Assembly: GCF_900101885.1 (NCBI RefSeq)
Contig: NZ_FNAN01000017.1
Span: forward strand, 124,001-188,000
Direction of reading: 5' to 3'
DNA from: Dyadobacter soli
GTDB taxonomy: Bacteria > Bacteroidota > Bacteroidia > Cytophagales > Spirosomataceae
Length of the DNA stretch: 64,000 nucleotides
In this document: positions 17,625 through 26,532 of the stretch, one piece after another
How positions within the stretch are numbered: position 1 is the first letter of the stretch
How the letters are laid out: each line of letters opens with the position of its first letter
Notes under the pieces: generated by a model
The model's input: the letters and a program-made list of their open reading frames with translations, nothing else
Database searches by the model: none
Told to the model about the DNA's origin: nothing
Made by a program: the position numbers and the translations under genes

Positions 17625-17671
17625 CAAAAAAGGCACACTTTCGTGTGCCTTCTGTGATCCCGCTGGGATCA
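17625..17671 (-). other. terminator hairpin plus attachment-like palindrome
   Basis: On the minus strand a perfect palindrome (TGATCCC, spacer AGC, GGGATCA; 17655-17671) is followed after 4 bases by a strong hairpin AGGCACAC/GTGTGCCT and a U6 run (an intrinsic terminator). The string ATCCCAGCGGGATCACA resembles the T-arm and acceptor 3' end of a tRNA read on this strand, which would suit an integrase attachment site next to its own terminator. No complete tRNA is present, so that reading is an inference. The remaining gap, 17672-18092, shows no gene. Confidence 0.4.
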
Positions 17672-18092
17672 TATATTTTGATGTAACAGGTTTAAAATCA
17701 AAAGGTTAATGTCTGCAAATTCAGGAACTCACCTAATCACTCACCAATTTGTTCTGACTGGTTGGCAATTGTTTCAAAGATAACAATATTAAACCGAAAT
17801 TGAGGATTCAAGGATTCGTTGCTACTCTTCTACACGCAGTTAGACCAGACGTCGAAACAGTGTTATTCCTATCACCCTTGAGTTCCGTGTAGCTCTCACT
17901 AGACTGAGATAAGCTGGAATCCGACAACTGACACTGTAATACAGTAATCTTAATGTATTTCTGGGCCGCAAAGACATTCTATGGCTGTGACATTCAACGC
18001 GTATATGCACCCCATTTAGGGAGTTGTAACGACCCGACTCGTGTCCAGATTCTGGATACGCCTAAAATTCGTTTGCATAATGGTTAAGGCAC

Positions 18093-21000
18093 TCACGCTA
18101 CGACAATCTTAGTCGAGCCGACAAATTCAGTGTTGTCCAAAGACAATATATCAGAAATCTCCATTCGCTTGAATAATTCCGGTTCTTCGCTGTTATATTC
18201 ACCTACGTTCAGCTTCTCCCCAAGGCCAGTCCAAAATATAGCCAGTCCTGCCTTTTCCAAAGCGTCGATTAATTCCCGTTTCCGAATGAGCAAGCAAGAT
18301 GGCGTATCGTAGAGCGCTGACGGGTCAAATGCAATGATCTTCCCAGCAACGTCCTGGAAACAGCCATCTTGTTCGCTTTGTTTTAGGTTCAGTACATCAT
18401 ACAAAAGTTGGTTGGGTAACAACAAGCTGAAGGATTCCTGTCCTTGGTTTTCCGCGCCCCGTTCCCAATGATATCGAAGGGCTGCAACTGCTACTTTTCC
18501 ACGGCTCTTGCCGCCTAGGCGTCCTGTCAGATCCCGCCAAAGTTCACCACCATGATATGAGTCCTCAAAGTCTTTCAAAGCCGGTGACCAAAAATACTCC
18601 CGTAAGTATAACTCGGTGTTTGACTGGGACTCGGGCATCCAACGTCCCATAAGGTTTTGTTTCCGCAGCCATTGAATGATCATCTTTTTGTTTGCTTTGC
18701 GAACAATATAGCTACGCATCTGGTACCACAATTCGCGACCACTGGTTTTCCAGCTTTGGTATCCTTCCAATTTGACCCAGCTGTCTCCATTATCATCGAC
18801 CACATCGATCAGAGACTGAAGGTTTGGTAAATCATTTTCGTCTTTCAACCACTCGTCAATGGGTTGTTCCGGTAATTCGTAGTTGTATTTTGACCACCAC
18901 TGGCTATCAGGCTTTTCGCGTTCAGTCCAGAGAGCTGTCGTCGGATCAATATCCCTGATATTAGGTTCCCACGCGCCGGAGAATTTACCTTTCTTGGAAT
19001 AGTGACTCGGGCCATCGTAATAGTCACTATGATCCGCAAGTTGAGCCAAGATGCGATGAAAGGCTATCCACTGGTATTTTTTTCCTATCCTTTCCACTTT
19101 TGGACGGCTTCTTCCGGTATAACGGCCGCGTTTATCCAGGTCGCTTAATTGACGGTTGTAGCCAAGATCGTCTACAATGATCTGGATAGCAAGGTTACTT
19201 AAGGAGCTGTCCTTGTATCGCTTCCAGTGCTTTACGGCATAACCAAAGGTATAACGCCCGAAATCGCCATACATATGGCCCCGCGAGCTATGCTCGGTAA
19301 CCATTGAACTAAGTATCTGATGAATCCCGCCATACCCATTTTCCCCGTTGTAACCGAGACGTTCCGGATACCCCTCAATGTCCTGATCTGTCGGGGCCGC
19401 AGGAAGGGCTGGGCTATTGTAAGGAGGCCTGGCTTTTTCTGGTCTTTCTATGTCCAGGGAAAGATGTAATCCGAATTCAACGAGCAAACGGGCATAGTCG
19501 CGAAGCAGGGCATCCTGCTTCACTTCCGGTTGCAGGAAAATGGTCCGATGGACATATTGTACCAAGTCGCCGATTGCAGATGCCCGGTTATTACGGACAG
19601 CAGCCCCAAAGGCCACAGCGTAGATCCGTTGAGCGATATAAGGGTCGTTGACGCTTTCGAAATCGATCATTGCCAATTTAAGAGCCGCTATATTTTCCGT
19701 AAACAGGAAAACAGCAGCCTTGGTGGCATGGTCTCGAAGTTGAAGGTCGGTGCTGCCAAAGAACCAAAAAATCGTCTTTCCGAGGTCTTTAATAGCATTT
19801 TGATCGGTGATACCGTTTTCCTTATAGCTTAGCGCCCATTTAATCATGGCTGCCACAGCAGAATATTCGTAGCCCTCCTGATAGCTGTCCTGGATAAAAA
19901 TTGTCCAGCCAGCATCACGCTGGGCGAGCGATTGGCCCATTAGGTAAGTATGGATATATTCTGTGTTCAGGGCATTTGCCGGCTGAAAACTCAGGTTCAG
20001 CAGTTCTGTCCACAAATCAAAATCAAGGTGCCTATCGCTGCTCAATACCTGGTCCAGGTATCGCTGGGTATTTGACGTAATCGTGGATGAAGACCGGTCC
20101 CTCAGTGCGGACACAAAAGCCCTGACAACAAAATCATTTTCGATAAGGTCGTCCGAGAGCTCAAAAATCTCTTTCCCAAAGCGATGGGGAATCATTATGG
20201 TCAAAGCCTCGGTTAAACCAGCATTCGATTCTGAAAATTCGGGATCGTCGGCCAGGAAATGGAGCACCTTATCCTTCCCGACTTCCGATTGAAGATCCTC
20301 CCAGGACAAAGATCTAATCAAAAAATCAACTTTAATGTACTCGCCCAATTTCTGATAGGCGAAATCTACACCCAACTCGTCGCTGGTTTGGTCAATAATG
20401 TACCGGTTCTCGTAAAAAAGGCCCTCACTTATGAGTGCCGCCAAGAACCCCTTCTTCGCAATGAAAGGGCCAACCGCTTTTTCCACCAGCTTAAAAGCTG
20501 TGTCATAGCGGAGATAAAGGAGGCGGCGCTTTAACTGCTTTTTTACGAACTTTCTGATGGACAGACCCACCATGTCCAGTTTGTCGGCATCGTACCCATA
20601 CCGGCTTTCAGCACCAAGCTGGTCGTTGATATGGTCAAAAAAATGCCTGTAAACAGTGAGCGTTCCAACCCAACTATGCAGTTCAGCCCTATTGCGCCTC
20701 TTCCTGTACAACCTTGTAAATAGATTGAGAAATAAAGGGTTACCAAACTGCTCGCTATAGTATGGCAGCACTGGGACGGGTAAATTAGCCTCTTTGAAGA
20801 AAAATTTGACCGCTTCCTTTTCCATACCTTTGAAACCATGATGTTCAATGACCGCAGACTCATCGTAACCGACGTTCTTAAATAAGGCATTTTCATAGGA
20901 ATTACGAAAACTGAGCACAACCCTGATATGTTTGTATTGCTCTAAGGTTTCTGTAAATTCATAAAAACCCTGGTTCCAAAGCCGAATGCCCCTGCCTTCG

Positions 21001-22520
21001 TTTATCGCATCAATAAAAACGATAAATGGCTTTCCGGATAGTTGCGCTTTACGATCCAATATGTCTAAAAATGCTTTTTCAGACGGGATTTGTGGGCAAC
21101 AATGCGTTCTAATTTGATCCCAAATACCTTGCTCGCCATTCAGGCTTTGTCCGAGCACCAATATCGACGGGCTTTGGTTGGCCATTCGTTCATTGGCCGC
21201 AAAGCCAAGTAGCTGGGACTTGCCGTTACCTGCTTTCCCTCTGACCAGCATATATTTTTTACCGACAAATCGTTGATCGACCCAAAATTGCTGAAAGTCC
21301 GCTATATCAGTCAATAGATCGTCAAAAGAGGTAATGAACTCTCTCATAGCATTCATTTCTTGGGTTTTGACGCGTTTTGAGCTGGCATACTCGTTTACCT
21401 TTGTTCTTAACGCTTCAAAAAAGTCATTTAGAAGACGGAAGGATTCATTAACCAAGTCACGGGCGATACGCCACTCTTCGGTATTGTCAAAATCGTCTTG
21501 GAGAAATATAAATACAGGGGGAATGGCAGGGAGCAGATGGACAAGTTCCTCATATGCTGCCTCAAAAGTTTTGGACTCTTGTTTACTATTAGTGTAGTCC
21601 ATACTACCAAATTTTTCAAATATTTCCTTTGTGCGCCTGAACCTGGTTTCGAAGAACCCTTCCAAACCATCACTGAATTCGGAGACCCTTTCAATGACCT
21701 CTTGTCGGTATTCCGCCGCTGCCTCAAATTGATGAAAATATTCTTGTATGGGTACATTGAAATTTAGTTCTTGATATCGCGGCTTCAACTGGTCCAGCAC
21801 TTTCCGCAGATTCTCCTTCAATGTTGAATTGGACAAATGGAGTTCTATGGAGATGTCCATGAGCGCAAGATCAGGCAGTTTGGCTTTAAGAAAGTTGCCA
21901 AGGGCAACACATTTAAAACCAATTGATTTGTCGAATTCACTGACGATGCCCTGCAGATAGGGCACTTGGCCAACACGGCCACAGATACCACTTCCGGAAA
22001 AACCTCTGCTCAGGTGTGGGACCTTGTTCTTGGCGTAGTATTTAAGAAACTCCCCTCCTGGCTCCGCCTCAAAATTAACCTCGTCGGCATCCATGGTACG
22101 CAGGGTTGCCGTACCGGTCTTTTGGCGTTCTCCTCTGGTAAGTGAGGGATAGCCTTTAAACCATAATTCGGAGCCATCCTGATCCAGTGAGGCCAGTTCG
22201 ATGGATGGAATTTGAGAAAACCCTGGAAAGTGCTCTCCAGAAACGACAAGGGCTGCAATATCAGATTGATCATCGGTTACGATCCGGTCCGCTTTACGGA
22301 GTTTGTAGGAACTCCCTTTTTCAGCCACCTTGATCTTATCAATTTTGATATGTTTCCGTTTCGGTTCAATATCAAAATCTTCGCCACAAAGACAGTGCTT
22401 TGCTGTAAATATGTATAGCAAATCAGAGCCGTCCGGTTTGTAGATGATGCCGGAGCCAGAATTTTCGTCACGTGCTGTAACCCTTACTGTAACTTCTTTC
22501 AGTACCTCGTTATATTTCAT
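18093..22520 (-). CDS. trypsin-like protease fused to STAND NTPase, AVAST type I-like defence protein
   Basis: This 1475-residue protein likely senses phage and triggers a protease response. Residues 1-215 form a trypsin-like serine protease with a full triad: H42 (FTAKHCL), D87 (DQSDIAAL) and S175 in RGFSGSGIC. A helical linker leads to a P-loop NTPase of the STAND class: Walker A G428-KAGNGKS435, Walker B FIVFIDAINEG, and a sensor-like VVLSFRNS. The last 750 residues are alpha-helical repeat-like sequence that would serve as sensor. Protease-STAND proteins paired with an MBL-fold protein define AVAST type I, and an MBL gene ends 2 bases before this start. The C-terminal sensor is long, and its trigger cannot be read. 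Confidence 0.8.
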   Translation of the reverse strand: MKYNEVLKEVTVRVTARDENSGSGIIYKPDGSDLLYIFTAKHCLCGEDFDIEPKRKHIKIDKIKVAEKGSSYKLRKADRIVTDDQSDIAALVVSGEHFPGFSQIPSIELASLDQDGSELWFKGYPSLTRGERQKTGTATLRTMDADEVNFEAEPGGEFLKYYAKNKVPHLSRGFSGSGICGRVGQVPYLQGIVSEFDKSIGFKCVALGNFLKAKLPDLALMDISIELHLSNSTLKENLRKVLDQLKPRYQELNFNVPIQEYFHQFEAAAEYRQEVIERVSEFSDGLEGFFETRFRRTKEIFEKFGSMDYTNSKQESKTFEAAYEELVHLLPAIPPVFIFLQDDFDNTEEWRIARDLVNESFRLLNDFFEALRTKVNEYASSKRVKTQEMNAMREFITSFDDLLTDIADFQQFWVDQRFVGKKYMLVRGKAGNGKSQLLGFAANERMANQSPSILVLGQSLNGEQGIWDQIRTHCCPQIPSEKAFLDILDRKAQLSGKPFIVFIDAINEGRGIRLWNQGFYEFTETLEQYKHIRVVLSFRNSYENALFKNVGYDESAVIEHHGFKGMEKEAVKFFFKEANLPVPVLPYYSEQFGNPLFLNLFTRLYRKRRNRAELHSWVGTLTVYRHFFDHINDQLGAESRYGYDADKLDMVGLSIRKFVKKQLKRRLLYLRYDTAFKLVEKAVGPFIAKKGFLAALISEGLFYENRYIIDQTSDELGVDFAYQKLGEYIKVDFLIRSLSWEDLQSEVGKDKVLHFLADDPEFSESNAGLTEALTIMIPHRFGKEIFELSDDLIENDFVVRAFVSALRDRSSSTITSNTQRYLDQVLSSDRHLDFDLWTELLNLSFQPANALNTEYIHTYLMGQSLAQRDAGWTIFIQDSYQEGYEYSAVAAMIKWALSYKENGITDQNAIKDLGKTIFWFFGSTDLQLRDHATKAAVFLFTENIAALKLAMIDFESVNDPYIAQRIYAVAFGAAVRNNRASAIGDLVQYVHRTIFLQPEVKQDALLRDYARLLVEFGLHLSLDIERPEKARPPYNSPALPAAPTDQDIEGYPERLGYNGENGYGGIHQILSSMVTEHSSRGHMYGDFGRYTFGYAVKHWKRYKDSSLSNLAIQIIVDDLGYNRQLSDLDKRGRYTGRSRPKVERIGKKYQWIAFHRILAQLADHSDYYDGPSHYSKKGKFSGAWEPNIRDIDPTTALWTEREKPDSQWWSKYNYELPEQPIDEWLKDENDLPNLQSLIDVVDDNGDSWVKLEGYQSWKTSGRELWYQMRSYIVRKANKKMIIQWLRKQNLMGRWMPESQSNTELYLREYFWSPALKDFEDSYHGGELWRDLTGRLGGKSRGKVAVAALRYHWERGAENQGQESFSLLLPNQLLYDVLNLKQSEQDGCFQDVAGKIIAFDPSALYDTPSCLLIRKRELIDALEKAGLAIFWTGLGEKLNVGEYNSEEPELFKRMEISDILSLDNTEFVGSTKIVVA

Positions 22521-22522
22521 GT

Positions 22523-23587
22523 TTACAATTTGACCTTAAGCACTTTCTTCAGTTTCGGGAACTTGCATGTGAAATTATATCGTCTTTCGGCGTCCTTGTC
22601 AGCGTCGAAGAGGTGATGAAACCGGTCATCGTCATGATTGAAGTAAAAGGTAATTCTTTTACTCCTATCCCGGTTTGGATGGTTGAGGATTTTGGCAAGG
22701 ACTTCTTTATCCGGCAGCCCGTGCTGGTTCTCTCCGTCAGCCGAAATAATGAACCGCCGGCAACTGATGATATCCAGCAACTCAGTGTGGTAATTTTTTC
22801 GGCTACCGTGGTGTGAAAGTTTCATGTACTTGACTTTTAGCGGCTTCTTTTTTGAATAGTCTTTCCTAAGCGCATCAAGGATTACGGATGGATAAGCGTC
22901 ACCAAGCATCAATATTCTTTTGCCCCGTTCTTCATACATGAACGCGATGCTGCTGCGATTTACCAAACCACTTTTGGAACTGCCCTCTTTGGCGTCCGTT
23001 TTTTTGGCCAAGTCCTCTATTTGCCTGGCGTCCTTCAATGAAGGGTCTGCCAGCAAAGTTGACGGCTCGCCCCCATAATAGATTTTGAATTCATCTTTCC
23101 ATGCTTTCTGAAGGCTCCTGAAGGTTTTCTTGTCAGGGGATAATATGGTAATCGTGGCATCTCCGATACTAATAGGCCCGAGCTCATTGGTGATATCCAT
23201 ACGGCCGCGGATGCTCAGTTTTCGCAAAAGTTTGCTTAGGTCAAAGCCCTTTCCGAAACTCAAAAAAGGTGAGTCATCGCTGATCGTAAAGGCGTCGAAG
23301 AAATTGAACCAAAACCTGCCGATTATTTTAGGCTTTTCACTAGCATCAATTTTTCGCAAATATTGCAAAGCCCCGTTAATATGGTCAGCATCCAAATGGG
23401 TGAGCACCCAAAGGTCAATTAATTGCTTCCTTTGTTGGATTGATTTGATTTGCTTTTTCAAGGTTTTAAAGGCCTTGATATATCCGCCATCAATAACAAT
23501 ATTCCGGACTTTCTTGTCATTGCTTTTATGAGTTAGTAGCAGCGAATCGCCACAATTTACGGGTAGTACCTTTAGTTTAGTGCTCAT
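22523..23587 (-). CDS. MBL-fold metallohydrolase, AVAST type I partner
   Basis: This is a metallo-beta-lactamase fold protein of the ComEC/Rec2-like branch. The N-terminal strand LKVLPVNCGDSLLLTH is followed by the metal motif THLDADHINGA (H64, D66, D68, H69), a later metal aspartate (MLGDAYPSVIL) and the final SHHGS histidines. This active-site layout is complete, so hydrolysis of a nucleic acid or nucleotide is plausible. An insertion of about 100 residues lies between the first two metal motifs. The stop is 2 bases before the start of the protease-STAND gene, so the two form an operon. In AVAST type I systems an MBL protein is an essential partner. Confidence 0.8.
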   Translation of the reverse strand: MSTKLKVLPVNCGDSLLLTHKSNDKKVRNIVIDGGYIKAFKTLKKQIKSIQQRKQLIDLWVLTHLDADHINGALQYLRKIDASEKPKIIGRFWFNFFDAFTISDDSPFLSFGKGFDLSKLLRKLSIRGRMDITNELGPISIGDATITILSPDKKTFRSLQKAWKDEFKIYYGGEPSTLLADPSLKDARQIEDLAKKTDAKEGSSKSGLVNRSSIAFMYEERGKRILMLGDAYPSVILDALRKDYSKKKPLKVKYMKLSHHGSRKNYHTELLDIISCRRFIISADGENQHGLPDKEVLAKILNHPNRDRSKRITFYFNHDDDRFHHLFDADKDAERRYNFTCKFPKLKKVLKVKL

Positions 23588-23984
23588 GAGGAATTATAAT
23601 ATGGATCCCAATGATAATGTTTTTGGCTTACTCGAATTGTCCCATCTTATAACCGAATGCATGTGGGACGCAGCGTTGATGATAAATTGCAACGTCGGTA
23701 GGAAAGCCCCTTGTGACAAACTCGCTGGCGCCTAAGGCCGGTCCACCGGCAAGAGAAGACAAGATCAGGGATTAAATATGCAAGTTAAAATTTTCAACGG
23801 CCGGCAACAACTTTGGCTTCCGCAGCATTTAATGTCCGAACGTAAGGAAGACTAAAACTAAAAGAAACTATTGTTGCGCAGCTTACAGGAAGAGCATAAA
23901 AGATCCTAACATAAAAAATTAAATTTGGAACGTTGAATTAACGGCAAACCAATCCCTAGGTCAAACCCTCGCTAACGTCACAAC
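23588..23984. other. 396-base gap between divergent defence genes
   Basis: No gene was recognised. It must hold the promoter of the MBL-STAND operon (minus) and that of the membrane-anchored gene (plus). The only structure seen is a short hairpin GCCGG-tcca-CCGGC near 23735-23750. No clear TTG/TAnnTTTG pair was found on either strand. Confidence 0.3.
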
Positions 23985-24791
23985 ATGATTGCACTATTGT
24001 CTAAATACCCTGTAGTGGGCACTGTCATCGGTATCGTGCTGGGCTTTGTCCTGACCCAAATCGGCATGGCATACCGGGCGCGGTTGGAAAATAAAAAAAC
24101 ACTCAAAACAGTCCTATTCCACCTTTTAGAAACCTATTATTCCCTGGACAGAAACAAGCCTGGTCCCAGGTTAGATCACCTTGTCCGAAGGGCGATGAGT
24201 GTCATCTCTAGACAATCTGCCGACGAAGCGGTCATGGAGCAAGCCGAAGTTAAGTACACGCGTGCGCTCAAATCGATTCTAGCAACGCGTATATCCCAAG
24301 AAATTGAAGAAATCTCCAAAGACTACCAACAATCCGTCCTGGCACTTTCGGCAATTGATCCCATTCAGGCCTACTACCTGAGCCGCAGGTCGAACATTGA
24401 CCAACTTTTCAAAACCTTTTCAGGCCTTGCAGACCAAATCCCCGTACAATCCCCGCAAGAGCGTGCAGAAATACAACACAGTCTGAGCGTGGTGCTCGAT
24501 ACGCTCAAGCCGAAGATTTTTGAAGATTCATTAAGGGAATTGGAGGAAGATATTAAAAGTATTGCCTGTAGCGTGGGCATCTGCACCTGGATTCGGGCAG
24601 GAAAGGCTGTCAAACGGATCCAAACGAGCGTGGATAAGACTATAGTAAATGATCTTGAGCCGTTCCTGAAAGACTTGATGCCTGATGTGATTGAGGCTAT
24701 GCAGTCCATACAGCCGTTCCAGACCGTTGCCACCGTCGCGCAGCCATGCTCACAGGTGGACACTGAAACAACTCGTACGACAGACCAATAG
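23985..24791 (+). CDS. membrane-anchored protein of unknown function
   Basis: I do not recognise the family. One N-terminal membrane span (VVGTVIGIVLGFVLTQIGMA, about residues 9-28) is followed by a basic juxtamembrane patch (YRARLENKKTLK) and about 230 residues of mostly alpha-helical cytosolic sequence. That part has coiled-coil-like stretches (ISQEIEEISKDYQQSVLALS, then SLRELEEDIKS). The tail is low-complexity and Thr/Gln-rich. The single-span, long-helix layout resembles proteins of helper or effector type in defence islands, and it sits between the STAND/MBL operon and a nuclease gene. A role as defence effector or sensor is therefore conjecture. Confidence 0.55.
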   Translation: MIALLSKYPVVGTVIGIVLGFVLTQIGMAYRARLENKKTLKTVLFHLLETYYSLDRNKPGPRLDHLVRRAMSVISRQSADEAVMEQAEVKYTRALKSILATRISQEIEEISKDYQQSVLALSAIDPIQAYYLSRRSNIDQLFKTFSGLADQIPVQSPQERAEIQHSLSVVLDTLKPKIFEDSLRELEEDIKSIACSVGICTWIRAGKAVKRIQTSVDKTIVNDLEPFLKDLMPDVIEAMQSIQPFQTVATVAQPCSQVDTETTRTTDQ

Positions 24792-24956
24792 GTCAGTGGA
24801 CGAAGCGACCATTCCAACGAAAAACAGCGGGTCATGATCCGGCGAGGCTCGAGATCACCGTGGTAGCCATCCTGGAAAAGCGCTGTTTTCCGCACAGTTA
24901 GGGCAGCACGCCTACTATCCGTTTGTACAGCAACAGCAGTGACCGGCCATCTCGCA

Positions 24957-25709
24957 TCAATGCCCCTTTGGTATAATGCGAACGGTTACTTTGAGGCCAT
25001 CTGTCGTGTTGTTGAGGTCATTTTCAATACCCCTGGGGTTACTGATGTATCCTTCGGGGTCGTAAACGAAGCAATACAATACCTTACAGTCGGGATGGGT
25101 CTTGTATTTTGCAATGTCAATGATCAGCTGCTCACCTAGTTGCTTTGCTTTCAGGCTGGCTCGCGTCTTTTTTACCTCGATGACTATTTTTTGGTCTTTC
25201 AATAGAAAGTCCGAACGTGTCGAAGAGCCAGCATAACTGGGGTTCCATTCCTCGGTGCGGATGTCTTCGAAGTAGATCCTGAGCAAGGCGTGCAGCAAAT
25301 CCTGTGTATCGTATTCATCGGCGATGTCCAGCGTAGCCCTATCGTCATAACGCTGCCGTAATTGTTTGGCGACCAGATGGAATTTCTCGATGATGCTATC
25401 CAAGAGGAACAGGTCATCCTTATCTGCTTTCTGAATGTTTTGTCTCAGTTCTTTCTTTTTCGAGCGCCAGGGGAAATCCTTTCCGCAATGCTTACAGATA
25501 TCCGGAACGGACGTTGGGCCGCCACCCAGGAATACCACATTTCCCTTATAGTCACCTTCTATATCTTTTTGGCAGTTAGGGCAGGATTTCGTCGTTTCTG
25601 CTCCACAACGGTCACAGTACTTTTGGTTGAATGCAGGACTGCTGTAGTAGGAATCGTTTACTCCATGCCCATTCAGGCACACCAAGTAGGCATCATATTT
25701 ACCCGACAT
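24957..25709 (-). CDS. PD-(D/E)XK nuclease-like protein with zinc ribbons
   Basis: The N-terminal 80 residues hold a treble of zinc-binding cysteine pairs (CDRCG, CPNCQ, CKHCGKDF) and a CLNGHGVND opening as in DUF2321-type proteins. The C-terminal 110 residues read RSDFLLKDQKIVIEVKKTR (D167, E178, K180), the catalytic core of a restriction-endonuclease-like fold, followed by QLIIDIAKYKTHPDCKVLYC and DPEGYISNPRGIENDL. Proteins with this ending occur scattered in bacterial genomic islands, often near restriction or defence genes. The start at MSGKYDAYLV is chosen because the upstream part is hydrophobic and unlike the family. It is convergent with the membrane-anchored gene. Confidence 0.65.
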   Translation of the reverse strand: MSGKYDAYLVCLNGHGVNDSYYSSPAFNQKYCDRCGAETTKSCPNCQKDIEGDYKGNVVFLGGGPTSVPDICKHCGKDFPWRSKKKELRQNIQKADKDDLFLLDSIIEKFHLVAKQLRQRYDDRATLDIADEYDTQDLLHALLRIYFEDIRTEEWNPSYAGSSTRSDFLLKDQKIVIEVKKTRASLKAKQLGEQLIIDIAKYKTHPDCKVLYCFVYDPEGYISNPRGIENDLNNTTDGLKVTVRIIPKGH

Positions 25710-25825
25710 TAAATGATATATTTTGATTGATAACACAAATACAATGATCGGCCCCAGTCGCATTTCAGGGATCTCTCTATTGCCAGTAGCATGATGCATC
25801 CGGAACGTGGTGTAAAGTTATCAAT

Positions 25826-25914
25826 TTCGATTATGATCTCTTAGATGCCTATTTATTTGAATCATTAGAGCAAGTTCGCATTTTGTCCGACGAATGGATG
25901 GAAAATTATAATTG
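25826..25914 (+). mobile_element. IS3-family transposase OrfB remnant
   Basis: A short in-frame stretch, DLLDAYLFESLEQVRILSDEWMENYN, matches the C-terminal end of IS3-family OrfB (..LDAYLFE.L..VR...EWM.DYN...PH..L), where the next motif should be RPHESL. The match stops abruptly near 25914. No start, upstream DDE core or terminal repeat was found, so it is a relic. Confidence 0.6.
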
Positions 25915-26097
25915 CTTCATCCACACTGTGGGACCATCGAAAATTACTTCAATTATGCAGAAGCCCTGCTGCATGTGTGCGAGCAGGGCGGCATATTTAT
26001 CGCCGTCAGAAAAAGTATCGAGCTGCAAAGCGGTATAATCTTTAGAATTTGGGCTGTGTCGATTTTCCATGATGCAGAAGTCAGACAGGGAGCTCAT
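25906..26097 (-). pseudogene. 5' fragment of a PAS-domain sensor gene
   Basis: The peptide contains YAALLAHMQQGFCIIEVIFD, which matches the opening of PAS domains in Bacteroidota sensor kinases (LF.S.D.GFCIIE.IFDE....DYRFLE). After FDGP it leaves the family and stops in a few codons, at the point where the IS3 relic begins. Probable start codon MENRHSPN (26070) or MSSL (26097). It is read as a sensor gene cut by an insertion sequence. Confidence 0.6.
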
Positions 26098-26532
26098 GGC
26101 TCTCAGCCATTACTCAACCACAAGAATAACTTTTAAAAAGGCCAAATTGTGTCAAAATATCATACCGGGTATATCCACTTACCTGTGGCAGAAGGAGTGC
26201 CAGCCCTTTTTTTACTTTCAATTAAGTTATTGCACGCGTGATTGTTTGTCCACGTACAAAATAAATCATCATTGCGAATGGCATGCCGTCGAGAATATCA
26301 TGCTCCAGCGCGTGGTTCGTGGCAATGGAGCGCGGTCAACACACCCTCCGGAATGCTGGGGTGGAAGTGGAATTTAGACATTACCAAACGGCAGGTCACG
26401 GTTACGGTCCAGCATCCGGGAGCTGGCTTGATCTTAAGGTTTAGTTTTAACAAAGGTATATCGAACATTGATTTCTGTATTTCCGATGCGCTACTACAAC
26501 ACTATCGCAATGGAAAGCCTCAAAATTTGAAT
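26098..26532. other. 435-base gap, unresolved debris
   Basis: A plus-strand frame ending at 26541 encodes protein-like sequence (GWKWNLDITKRQVTVTVQHP), but no family or start is convincing and it runs into the 3' end of the WYL gene. It is probably relic DNA of the same rearranged stretch as the PAS and IS3 fragments. Confidence 0.2.

Noticed and set aside
17655-17671. A tRNA gene at the palindrome
   Set aside because: Only a short string resembling a T-arm and acceptor end is present; no anticodon or D arm is found upstream on either strand.
18093-22520. A simple HtrA-type protease
   Set aside because: The protease is only the first 215 residues; a P-loop STAND domain and long sensor follow, and no PDZ domain is present.
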